64,000 nucleotides of DNA from NCBI GenBank assembly GCA_049315325.1, contig JBMOKJ010000004.1, positions 1 to 64,000 on the forward strand, in the 5' to 3' direction. The notes under the pieces were generated by a model. The model ran no database searches, had not been told where the DNA came from, and worked only from the letters and a program-made list of their open reading frames with translations. Each line of letters starts with the position of its first letter. Within the stretch, counting starts at the first letter, position 1. The DNA is from CAXXIC01 sp049315325 (GTDB lineage: Bacteria > Bacteroidota > Bacteroidia > Bacteroidales > UBA7332). Shown here in pieces: positions 50,460 to 58,375 of this stretch. A program made the position numbers and the translations under genes.

Positions 50460-51143
50460 ATGAAACGATTAATTATTATATTTCTCACATTTTTACCGTT
50501 GATTTCGATGGCTCAAAAAGCTGTTAGGGAGAAGGTGCGCGACGGAAATAGCGATTACAAGAAGGAACGATACAGCGAAGCTGCAGTTTCGTACAAAAAA
50601 GCGTTGGAGTTGAACCCAAATTCACCAGAAGCTAACTACAATCTGGCGAACACGATGTATCAGCAAAAGAAATTCAAAGAGGCTGCTCAGCAGTATGAAT
50701 TGGCACTTAAAACCATTACCAATCCTGAGCATGCTTTTGCAGCGTTCCATAATTTAGGCAATTGTGCGATGGAGGAGAAGCAATACGACAAAGCGGTTTC
50801 CAGTTTTCAACAGGCGCTTCGCATCAATCCGAAAGACAACGAGACGCGTTACAATTATGCATTAGCAAAGGCGTTGTTGAAAAATCAACCAAAAGGAAAA
50901 GATAAAAACAAGGACAAGGATAAAAAGGATCAGGATAAGAAAGATCAACAAAAACAAGATAAAAATAAAGATAAACAAGATAAAAAGGATCAGCAGCAGA
51001 AGCCAGATCCAAATCAAATGTCGAAGCAGAATGCACAGCAATTGCTCGATGCGTTTATGCAGGATGAAAAGAATACGCAAGATAAAATGAAACAACAGCA
51101 GGTGAAAGAACGTCAAAAACGAGTTTCATCCAAAGATTGGTAA
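50460..51143 (+). CDS. batC: BatC, TPR protein
   Basis: A 227-residue secreted TPR protein. Signal peptide MKRLIIIFLTFLPLISMAQ, three TPR units (EAAVSYKKALELNPNSPEANYNLANTMYQ and following), and a Lys/Asp/Gln-rich low-complexity tract at about 142-185. The C-terminal KQNAQQLLDAFMQDEKNTQ helix is typical of BatC. It ends directly at the next frame, batD. Confidence 0.88.
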   Translation: MKRLIIIFLTFLPLISMAQKAVREKVRDGNSDYKKERYSEAAVSYKKALELNPNSPEANYNLANTMYQQKKFKEAAQQYELALKTITNPEHAFAAFHNLGNCAMEEKQYDKAVSSFQQALRINPKDNETRYNYALAKALLKNQPKGKDKNKDKDKKDQDKKDQQKQDKNKDKQDKKDQQQKPDPNQMSKQNAQQLLDAFMQDEKNTQDKMKQQQVKERQKRVSSKDW

Positions 51144-51179
51144 GTGCAATTGAAGACAACGATATACAATAGTTTAGGA

Positions 51180-53024
51180 ATGAAGAGACTGCTTTTATTT
51201 TTAGTCATACTATTTTCGGCTCTATCTGTCACGAAAGCGGCAGATGTTAAATTTACAACTTCGGCACCAAATGCCGTTGTCAAAGGCGAGCAGTTTAGGT
51301 TGGTGTATAGCATCAATGCTGATGCACGTGACCTTCGCGCTCCTGAGATTCCAGATTTTCAGATTTTGATGGGACCATCGAAGTCATCTTATTCAAGCAT
51401 GCAGGTGATAAATGGATCTGTGTCAACTGAAGTTTCCACATCGTTCACCTATATTCTGATGGGTGACAAAGAGGGAACGTTCACGATTCCAGCAGCTACA
51501 GCCACTATTGGAGGGAAAAAATACAGTTCGAATGCCGTCACCATTAAAGTATTACCTCCCGATAAAGCGTCGCAATCGTCTCAACAACAGCAACAACAGT
51601 CGCGTGGTGGAAATCGGAATTCGAACAATGGAAATGCTGATGCAGGCGGTGGAATATCGTCTGATAACCTTTTCGCACGACTAAATCTGAGCACACATCG
51701 CGTATATGAGCAAGAGTGTCTGTTGGCTACTATTAAACTCTACTCGCGTTACGATGTGGGATTGGAAAACTTCAAAATGCCAGAATTTGATGGCTTTTTG
51801 ATGGAAGATATTCCAATCGTTGATCCGCAGTGGACGATTGAAAATGTAAATGGAGTAAATTACAAAACCGTTTTACTCAAGAAAGCGTTGCTTTTTCCAC
51901 AACGAACAGGCAATATAAAAGTAGGGTCGTGTAAATTTAGCTTGGTTGTTCGCATTCGTTCGCGTCAGCCGTCTCAAAATATTTTCGACGACTTCTTCGA
52001 AACATATCAGGATGTTCGGAAGATTGTGACTACTCCAGCTACATCGGTCGATGTGATGCCGTTACCTTCGGGTAAGCCAGCGTCTTTTACAGGAGCGGTG
52101 GGTTCGTTTAGTGTGAAATCTTCAATCTCGACTCGTCGCTTGAAGGCGAACGAGGCGGTGACTGTTCGACTCTCTATTTCAGGAAATGGTAATTTGAAAT
52201 TGTTGAAGAATCCTACTGTTACTTTTCCTGCCGATTTCGAAGTGTATGACCCAAAGGTCAATAATAATTTCAAAACTACCCTCGACGGAACGGTAGGCAG
52301 CAAAACCATCGAATACCTTGCTATTCCACGTTATCCAGGTAAATTCTCGATTCCGGGTGTCGCGTTCACCTACTTCGATTTGAAATCGAAGAGCTACAAA
52401 ACCATCCAGACCGAAAGTTACAATATTGAGGTAGATAAAGGCATTGGCGGAAGTTCTCAACAAGTCGTTTCTGACTTTACCAACAAAGAGAGCGTTCGCC
52501 AGTTGGGTCAAGATATTCGATTTATTCGCACCGCTCCTTATCAGTTGGAGAAACATACAGTTTACCTCTTTGGTACATCAACTTATTGGCTCTATTTCTG
52601 GTTGCCGTTACTGCTTTTTATTGTGTTGTTTGTGATATTCCAGAAGAAAGCTCGCGAAAATGCCAACATGGCGTTGATGCGAACCAAGAAAGCCAATAAA
52701 GTGGCAATCAAGCGATTGAAAGCTGCTAATAAATTCTTGCAACAGAAAAATCAAGATGCGTTCTACAATGAAATGCTGAAAGCGTTGTGGGGATATTTGA
52801 GCGATAAACTGAGTATTCCAGTATCGGAATTAACAAAGGAAAATATCGAATTGGAGCTTATCCGTTATGGCGTTTCAGACGATTTACTTCGTCAATTCCG
52901 AGAGATACTTGACACCTGCGAATTTGCTCGTTATGCGCCTTCTCAAGGTTCTGACGCCATGAGTCAAATATACAACCAAACGGTTGATGCCATTGGCGTT
53001 ATGGAGAAAATAGTGAAGAAATAG
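51180..53024 (+). CDS. batD: BatD, large periplasmic/membrane protein
   Basis: A 614-residue protein from ATG 51180; a GTG at 51144 would add 12 residues before the signal peptide (MKRLLLFLVILFSALSVTKA), so the ATG is preferred. Periplasmic Ig-like repeats follow with a Gln-rich patch near 140; one transmembrane helix near 470-490 (YWLYFWLPLLLFIVLFVIF) leads to a cytoplasmic alpha-helical tail (ALWGYLSDKLSIPVSELTKENIELELIRYG). Largest protein of the bat complex. Confidence 0.88.
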   Translation: MKRLLLFLVILFSALSVTKAADVKFTTSAPNAVVKGEQFRLVYSINADARDLRAPEIPDFQILMGPSKSSYSSMQVINGSVSTEVSTSFTYILMGDKEGTFTIPAATATIGGKKYSSNAVTIKVLPPDKASQSSQQQQQQSRGGNRNSNNGNADAGGGISSDNLFARLNLSTHRVYEQECLLATIKLYSRYDVGLENFKMPEFDGFLMEDIPIVDPQWTIENVNGVNYKTVLLKKALLFPQRTGNIKVGSCKFSLVVRIRSRQPSQNIFDDFFETYQDVRKIVTTPATSVDVMPLPSGKPASFTGAVGSFSVKSSISTRRLKANEAVTVRLSISGNGNLKLLKNPTVTFPADFEVYDPKVNNNFKTTLDGTVGSKTIEYLAIPRYPGKFSIPGVAFTYFDLKSKSYKTIQTESYNIEVDKGIGGSSQQVVSDFTNKESVRQLGQDIRFIRTAPYQLEKHTVYLFGTSTYWLYFWLPLLLFIVLFVIFQKKARENANMALMRTKKANKVAIKRLKAANKFLQQKNQDAFYNEMLKALWGYLSDKLSIPVSELTKENIELELIRYGVSDDLLRQFREILDTCEFARYAPSQGSDAMSQIYNQTVDAIGVMEKIVKK

Positions 53025-53045
53025 ACCATTTCATTTGTACTGAAT

Positions 53046-53804
53046 ATGAAGAGATTAATTTTAATTTTTGCAATAATAACATTCGCTTTTTATGCTTCGG
53101 CTCAAGATTTGCAGAAGCAGGCTGCAGATGCATACACTAAAGGTAATTATACCAAATCGGTAGAACTATTAGAAACACTTTTAACGCAAAAAGGCGAATC
53201 TGCCGATTTGTACTACAATTTGGGCAATGCATATTACAAAAGTGATCGAGCGGCCGAGTCTATACTGAACTACGAAAAGGCTTTGCTTCTTGCACCTGGC
53301 GACGATGATATTCGCCACAATCTCGAGATTGTAAAGCTCAAAACAGTGGATAAAATTACACCCGTGGGAACATTCTTGCTTGCCGATTGGCTACAATCGG
53401 TTTTGATGCAAATGAGCTCAAATGCTTGGGCAAAGAGTGCAATTATACTCTTTTTGTTCTTTATCACAGCTTTGTTTCTCTATTTCTTTGCTGGAAGGGT
53501 TTGGTTGAAGAAGGTTTCGTTCTTTGGTGGGCTTTTTGTGCTATTTCTTTCACTATTTGCAAACTATGCATCTTATGCGCAAAAAAATCTTTTAGAAGAA
53601 CAGAAGCAAGCAATCGTATTCAGTTCGTCGATAGTGGCGAAAAGCACGCCCGATGAAAGCGGTACCGATCTTTTTGTGTTGCATCAGGGCACGAAGGTCA
53701 CGCTCAAAGATAAAGTAGGAGAGTGGACAAATGTGGCACTCGAAGACGGCAATGTTGGCTGGATTCAAAACTCCTCCTTTCAGGTGATAAGTTTATTGAA
53801 ATAG
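53046..53804 (+). CDS. batE: BatE, TPR/SH3 protein
   Basis: A 252-residue protein with signal peptide (MKRLILIFAIITFAFYASA), two TPR motifs (YTKGNYTKSVELLETLL, SILNYEKALLLAPGDDDIRHN), two membrane helices around 135-185 and a C-terminal SH3-like domain (LHQGTKVTLKDKVGEWTNVALEDGNVGWI). It closes the operon; a strong terminator follows. Confidence 0.88.
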   Translation: MKRLILIFAIITFAFYASAQDLQKQAADAYTKGNYTKSVELLETLLTQKGESADLYYNLGNAYYKSDRAAESILNYEKALLLAPGDDDIRHNLEIVKLKTVDKITPVGTFLLADWLQSVLMQMSSNAWAKSAIILFLFFITALFLYFFAGRVWLKKVSFFGGLFVLFLSLFANYASYAQKNLLEEQKQAIVFSSSIVAKSTPDESGTDLFVLHQGTKVTLKDKVGEWTNVALEDGNVGWIQNSSFQVISLLK

Positions 53805-53814
53805 TTATCTTTAC

Positions 53815-53849
53815 AGCTCAGTTTTGAAGTCGAAACTGAGCTTTTTTCT
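53815..53849 (+). terminator. Terminator of the bat operon
   Basis: AGCTCAGTTT pairs with AAACTGAGCT (53815-53824, 53833-53842), followed by TTTTTT. Confidence 0.92.
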
Positions 53850-53875
53850 TCAATCACCCTTTGTTGTTCGCAATT

Positions 53876-54529
53876 ATGGATTCTCTACTTAGATTCGATA
53901 GCTTCCTCACGCTTCTCATCAATGGGGCGCATTCTCCGTTTTTCGATCAAGTTTTCTTTAATATTTCAGAAAAATGGATGTGGATTCCCTTATACGTTGC
54001 AATCTTATTTGTTTTTTTCAGAAAAGAGGGAAAGCAAGCGTGGTGGTTTTTTTTGTCTTTGATTATTGTCGTTTTGCTAAGCGACCAAATTTCTTCTTCT
54101 TTGTTAAAGCCATTGGTTGAAAGATTTCGCCCATCGCACGATCCTCTTTTGTTAAGCCAAATTCATCTGGTAAAGGCTTATACTGGTGGTTTGTATGGCT
54201 TTGCATCGTCGCATGCTGCAAATACTGCTGGAATGGCACTTTTTCTGAGTCTGTTGTTTAAAAATAGGATTGTATCTGCCTGTTTGGCTTTTTGGGTTCT
54301 AATGACTGCATATTCGCGTGTCTATTTGGGGGTGCATTTTGTTGGAGATGTAGTTTGTGGCGCATTAATAGGCATGGCATCGGCTTATGCCATTTATTCT
54401 GCTTTTCAGAAAATAAACCAGCGGTATGTTTTTCGTTCAAAGCATATTATCTATTCTTCAAAAGATATTCTTCCAATAGTATTAATTATTACATTGACTT
54501 TTGTTTTTGTGGTAATGAAACAGATTTGA
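53876..54529 (+). CDS. PAP2-family membrane phosphatase
   Basis: A 217-residue protein with about five or six membrane helices. ATG 53876 is chosen over a TTG at 53861. The acid phosphatase signature is nearly complete: KPLVERFRPSHDP (motif 1), SSHAANTAGM (motif 2, with SSHA for PSGH) and SRVYLGVHFVGDVVCG (motif 3, catalytic His). Family members act on undecaprenyl pyrophosphate, phosphatidate or lipid A; the substrate here is not known. Confidence 0.88.
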   Translation: MDSLLRFDSFLTLLINGAHSPFFDQVFFNISEKWMWIPLYVAILFVFFRKEGKQAWWFFLSLIIVVLLSDQISSSLLKPLVERFRPSHDPLLLSQIHLVKAYTGGLYGFASSHAANTAGMALFLSLLFKNRIVSACLAFWVLMTAYSRVYLGVHFVGDVVCGALIGMASAYAIYSAFQKINQRYVFRSKHIIYSSKDILPIVLIITLTFVFVVMKQI

Positions 54530-54637
54530 AATATATTTGAAAAAAAGCACGAAAAAATTTGGAGTTGAATAATTTATCTCTTAAATTTATTGCGTGATTA
54601 TAACATAGATTTCTAACCTTACTTAAACCTGAAAGAT

Positions 54638-54907
54638 ATGATAAAGACAATTTCATTCAATGAACTTCGCCGAATCAAAACACATTTGCCATCGGGAAGT
54701 ACCCAGCGTATCGCTGATGAATTAGGCATCGAAGCGGATACTGTTCGCAACTATTTTGGTGGTGACCATTACAAAGATGGTAAAAGCACCGGTATCCATA
54801 TCGAACCCGGTCCCGATGGAGGAATCGTAGCGTTAGATGATACAACTATCCTGGAGAAAGCACTCTCTATACTTGGAGAGAGTCTTGAGCTTCAGGAAGT
54901 AGAGTAG
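54638..54907 (+). CDS. Small HTH DNA-binding protein
   Basis: An 89-residue protein. Residues 18-43 form a helix-turn-helix (SGSTQRIADELGIEADTVRNYFGG), followed by a Gly/His-rich linker (GIHIEPGPDGGIVALDDTT) and a final helix. Strongly conserved kind of small protein in Bacteroidales; the role, perhaps nucleoid-associated or regulatory, is not established. It is followed by a terminator. Confidence 0.8.
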   Translation: MIKTISFNELRRIKTHLPSGSTQRIADELGIEADTVRNYFGGDHYKDGKSTGIHIEPGPDGGIVALDDTTILEKALSILGESLELQEVE

Positions 54908-54931
54908 TTTAGCTAAATTTTCAGATAATAA

Positions 54932-54985
54932 GCCTCAAAGCGTGACAGAATGATGTTTTGCTTTGAGGTTTTTTGTTTTTTTTAT
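54932..54985 (+). terminator. Terminator of the small HTH gene
   Basis: CCTCAAAGC (54933-54941) pairs with GCTTTGAGG (54960-54968), followed by a T-rich tract. Confidence 0.82.
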
Positions 54986-55066
54986 GTGACTTTTCCCGTA
55001 TTTGATATTTAAAATTCGTCTACAGAAACTTTTACTCGCATATAAACTCTCCTAACACCTAAGATT

Positions 55067-56185
55067 ATGGAAGACAATCTAATTACTTTGGCTATTCACA
55101 CCTATGAAAAGGCACTGATTCTAAAATCGATGCTTGAAAACGAAGGTATAGAAACGTACATTCAAAATGTAAATTTGATTCAACCAATGGTGTCGTCGGG
55201 AGTACGTATTCGTATCAAAGAATCTGATTTGCCGCGGGCATTGCAGGTGGTGAATCGAGCCAAACTAAACGAGACTGAAGAAGAATGGCCTACATCGGAT
55301 TCGGAACATTTTAAACTCAATAAAGTGCTCGTTCCCATCGATTTTTCATCTTATTCGCAGCGTGCTGCGGATGTAGCTATTCACTTTGCTGCAACAGCTA
55401 AGTCGGAAGTGGTTTTTTTTCACGCCTATTATGTGCCTATAGCGTCGGGTGTACTACCCATAGAAGTTACTTTCACGGGTGAACTGTTTAGTGGCGAATC
55501 ACTTCATATCATGCAAGAAAAGGTGCAAAAAGATATGGAAGTCTTTGTGAAAACGCTGAAACAACGTATGGTGGATGGGGTTATTCCTCACGTGAAATTT
55601 AAGACCATTATTCAAGAGGGAATTCCCGAAGAAGAGATTATCCGTTTCTCAAAGAGTTATAAGCCAGCTATGATTGTGATGGGAACACGAGGTAAAAGCC
55701 AGCACAATGATGATTATCTTGGGAGTGTAACTGCCGAAGTAATTGACAGAAGTCGAATTCCTGTTTTTGCAATTCCCGAAGCATCACGAATTAATAAAAT
55801 GGAAGATGTGAAGAATCTTGCATTCATTGCTCAGTTCAATCAAAAGGATTTGATTTCGTTCGATAAGTTGATGCGAATGAATAGTGAAGTTACTTTTCAA
55901 GTTCATTTCCTTCATATTTCGAATAAAATGGACCAATGGGATGAAGTATCGTTAACCGGAATGCAGGACTATTTGCAGAAAATGTATCCTAACCTCAGAT
56001 CAACTTATGGTATTATCGATGGCAAAGATGTATTCAATAGTATGGAAGACTACATACGCAAATACGACATTGATGCCATTGCGATGACTGCCCATAGGCG
56101 AAATATCTTTGCCACATTGTTCTATCCAAGTATTGCCAATCAGATGTTGTTTCATACAGACACACCGATTTTGGTCATGAAATAG
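55067..56185 (+). CDS. DUF2007/universal stress protein fusion
   Basis: A 372-residue protein. Residues 1-70 form a DUF2007-like domain (ALILKSMLENEGIETYIQNVN, VRIRIKESDLPRALQVVN). Residues 85-230 are a UspA domain (KVLVPIDFSSYSQRAADVAIHFA, MGTRGKSQHNDDYLGSVTAEVIDRSRIPVFAIPE), with the ATP-binding G-x2-G-x9-S/T pattern. Residues 240-372 are a second, more diverged Usp-like domain (AIAMTAHRRNIFATLFYPSIANQMLFHTDTPILVM). Probably a stress or starvation protein; details unknown. Confidence 0.84.
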   Translation: MEDNLITLAIHTYEKALILKSMLENEGIETYIQNVNLIQPMVSSGVRIRIKESDLPRALQVVNRAKLNETEEEWPTSDSEHFKLNKVLVPIDFSSYSQRAADVAIHFAATAKSEVVFFHAYYVPIASGVLPIEVTFTGELFSGESLHIMQEKVQKDMEVFVKTLKQRMVDGVIPHVKFKTIIQEGIPEEEIIRFSKSYKPAMIVMGTRGKSQHNDDYLGSVTAEVIDRSRIPVFAIPEASRINKMEDVKNLAFIAQFNQKDLISFDKLMRMNSEVTFQVHFLHISNKMDQWDEVSLTGMQDYLQKMYPNLRSTYGIIDGKDVFNSMEDYIRKYDIDAIAMTAHRRNIFATLFYPSIANQMLFHTDTPILVMK

Positions 56186-56217
56186 ATTTATAACGTTTTG
56201 ATTTATAAATTTAGAGG

Positions 56218-56261
56218 AGTTTCGCAAAGATTCATTATTGCTATCTTTGCGAAACTTTTTT
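56218..56261 (+). terminator. Terminator of the Usp gene
   Basis: A perfect 14-base stem AGTTTCGCAAAGAT / ATCTTTGCGAAACT with an 11-base loop, followed by T6. Confidence 0.93.
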
Positions 56262-56293
56262 CATTTTAGAAACAGCAATTTTTACTGATTATT

Positions 56294-56338
56294 AATTACG
56301 GAAAAATTTCCGTTATTGAGTCGTTTTTTTTACCTTTG
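56294..56338 (+). promoter_or_regulatory. Promoter and candidate operator of mutAB
   Basis: The palindrome AATTACGGAAA (56294-56304), two bases, TTTCCGTTATT (56307-56317) has one mismatch. A TACCTTTG -7 box follows at 56331-56338, 126 bases before mutA. The palindrome covers the -33 region, so a repressor or activator could act there. No cobalamin riboswitch is evident. Confidence 0.5.
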
Positions 56339-56463
56339 CGGAGTTTTTCAGGGTAATCTAATAAAAGCTCAAATTGTAATAGCAATATACAGAAAACAAA
56401 ATAAGACTTTTCAACAAACAGAATCAACTTTTTTAGTATTAATACATTAATAATTAACTATTT

Positions 56464-58359
56464 ATGGCAGATAGTAAAAAAAAGCTCTTCACTGAGTTTC
56501 CTCCAGTTTCCACTCAGGACTGGATGGCGAAAGTGACGGCTGATCTGAAAGGGGCTGACTTTGATAAGAAGCTCGTTTGGAAAACCAACGAAGGTTTTTC
56601 GGTGAAACCAATGTACCGAGCCGAGGATATTGAAGGCATGGTGCAAACAGATTCACTTCCTGGACAGTTTCCTTACATTCGCGGAACAAAAAACAGTAAC
56701 AAGTGGTACGTTCGTCAGGATATCGATGTGGAAAACATCGCCGATGCTAACGCAAAAGCACTAGACATCCTCAATAAAGGGGTTGATTCGCTTGGTTTCG
56801 TGATTTCGCGCGACGATGTTTCTGCAGAAAATATTGCAGCATTGTTGAACGGTATTCACCCCGAAATCGTAGAGTTGAACTTCAAAACCTGTGCTAAAGC
56901 ATCGGTAAAATTGGCTAAAATTCTTGCCGATTATTTCCAATCACTAAATTTAGATGTAACGAAAATCTTTGGATCAATCAATTTCGACCCTATTGGTCGC
57001 GAATTGGCACGTGGCAAAGATTTCGAAAATGCAACTCAGGCGTATGCCGATATTATCGACGCAGTGAAAGCGTTGCCAAAATTCAGAGTTGTGGGCGTGA
57101 ATGCTGTCTATCTGAACAATGCTGGTGCTTATAGCTACCAAGAACTTGGTTTGGCTTTGGCGTGGGGTAACGAGGTGCTCGCTCAAGTGAAAGAAACGGG
57201 CTTGACCATCGACGTGATTGCCAAAAAAATCAAATTCAACTTTGGCGTAGGTTCAAACTATTTCATTGAAATCGCTAAATTCCGTGCAGCTCGTCTGTTA
57301 TGGGCAAACATTGTATTGGCTTACAAACCAGAATGCTTCAAGGCTTGCAACAATAATCAACCAGATAATCTCTGCCGCTGTTCTGCGAAGATGTATGCAC
57401 ACGCCGAGACTTCAGAATTCAATATGACGGTGTTTGATGCTCACGTAAACTTGCTCCGTTCGCAAACTGAGGCTATGTCGGCTTCATTGGCAGGTGTTGA
57501 TTCGTTAACGGTTCTTCCTTTCGATGCGGCTTACAAAGAGTCAGACGATATTTCGGAACGTATTGCACGCAATCAACAACTGTTGTTGAAAGAAGAGGCA
57601 CATTTTGATAAAATCGTCGATCCATCCGCTGGTTCATACTATATCGAAAACCTAACAGCAGCGATATCACAACAAGCTTGGGAGCTTTTCTTAGACATCG
57701 AAGAGAAAGGTGGTTTCTTAACTGCGGTGAAATCGGGTTATATAGCTGAAATCATCAATAAATCGGGTTCTGTTCGTCGTGCTGCAGTTTCTGCGCGCAA
57801 AGAGATTCTCCTCGGTTCTAACCAATATCCTAACTTCAACGAAACAGCTGCTGCTAAAATCGCTCCTGAGTTTGAAGCTTCTTGCGAATGCGACGATCAC
57901 GCATCGTTAAATGTGCTTAACTTCAACCGCGCAGCGAGCGAATTCGAAGCATTGCGTTTGGCAACCGAGAAAGCAACAAAACGTCCGAAAGCGTTTATGC
58001 TCACCATCGGTAACCTGAATATGCGTTTGGCTCGTGCTCAGTTCTCGTGCAACTTCTTAGCTTGTGCCGGATACGAAGTGGTCGATAATCTTGGTTTCGA
58101 AACCGTAGCTGCCGGAGTAGAGGCTGCGAAAGCAGCTGGTGCGGACATTATCGTACTTTGCTCGAGCGACGACGAATATGCAACATTTGCTCCTGAAGCA
58201 AAAGCTGCTATCGGCGATTCAGCCATTCTGATTGTAGCAGGTGCACCTGCCAATATGGATGAGTTGAAAGCACAAGGTATTACAGAGTTTATCAATGTTC
58301 GTTCAAATGTTTTGGGTACGCTTACCGCATACAGCAAACAGTTGGGTATTTTGAAATAA
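56464..58359 (+). CDS. mutA: Methylmalonyl-CoA mutase small subunit
   Basis: A 631-residue subunit of the B12 enzyme interconverting succinyl-CoA and methylmalonyl-CoA, a step of propionate formation. It has the TIM-barrel part (WKTNEGFSVKPMYRAEDIEG, AKFRAARLLWANIV, ETSEFNMTVFDAHVNLLRSQTEAMSASLAG) but its B12-binding-like C-domain lacks the D-x-H-x-x-G cobalt ligand, as usual for the noncatalytic subunit. mutB follows 16 bases later. Confidence 0.95.
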   Translation: MADSKKKLFTEFPPVSTQDWMAKVTADLKGADFDKKLVWKTNEGFSVKPMYRAEDIEGMVQTDSLPGQFPYIRGTKNSNKWYVRQDIDVENIADANAKALDILNKGVDSLGFVISRDDVSAENIAALLNGIHPEIVELNFKTCAKASVKLAKILADYFQSLNLDVTKIFGSINFDPIGRELARGKDFENATQAYADIIDAVKALPKFRVVGVNAVYLNNAGAYSYQELGLALAWGNEVLAQVKETGLTIDVIAKKIKFNFGVGSNYFIEIAKFRAARLLWANIVLAYKPECFKACNNNQPDNLCRCSAKMYAHAETSEFNMTVFDAHVNLLRSQTEAMSASLAGVDSLTVLPFDAAYKESDDISERIARNQQLLLKEEAHFDKIVDPSAGSYYIENLTAAISQQAWELFLDIEEKGGFLTAVKSGYIAEIINKSGSVRRAAVSARKEILLGSNQYPNFNETAAAKIAPEFEASCECDDHASLNVLNFNRAASEFEALRLATEKATKRPKAFMLTIGNLNMRLARAQFSCNFLACAGYEVVDNLGFETVAAGVEAAKAAGADIIVLCSSDDEYATFAPEAKAAIGDSAILIVAGAPANMDELKAQGITEFINVRSNVLGTLTAYSKQLGILK

Positions 58360-58375
58360 GAAGGAGGAACTGAAA

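Noticed and set aside
50880..51015. Repetitive DNA that might be a CRISPR array
   Set aside because: The repeats are codon-level low complexity inside batC, with no regular repeat-spacer units.
56262..56463. Possible cobalamin riboswitch before the B12-dependent mutase genes
   Set aside because: No B12-box (GCCACTG-like) or the expected stem order is visible; only a palindrome and a -7 box.
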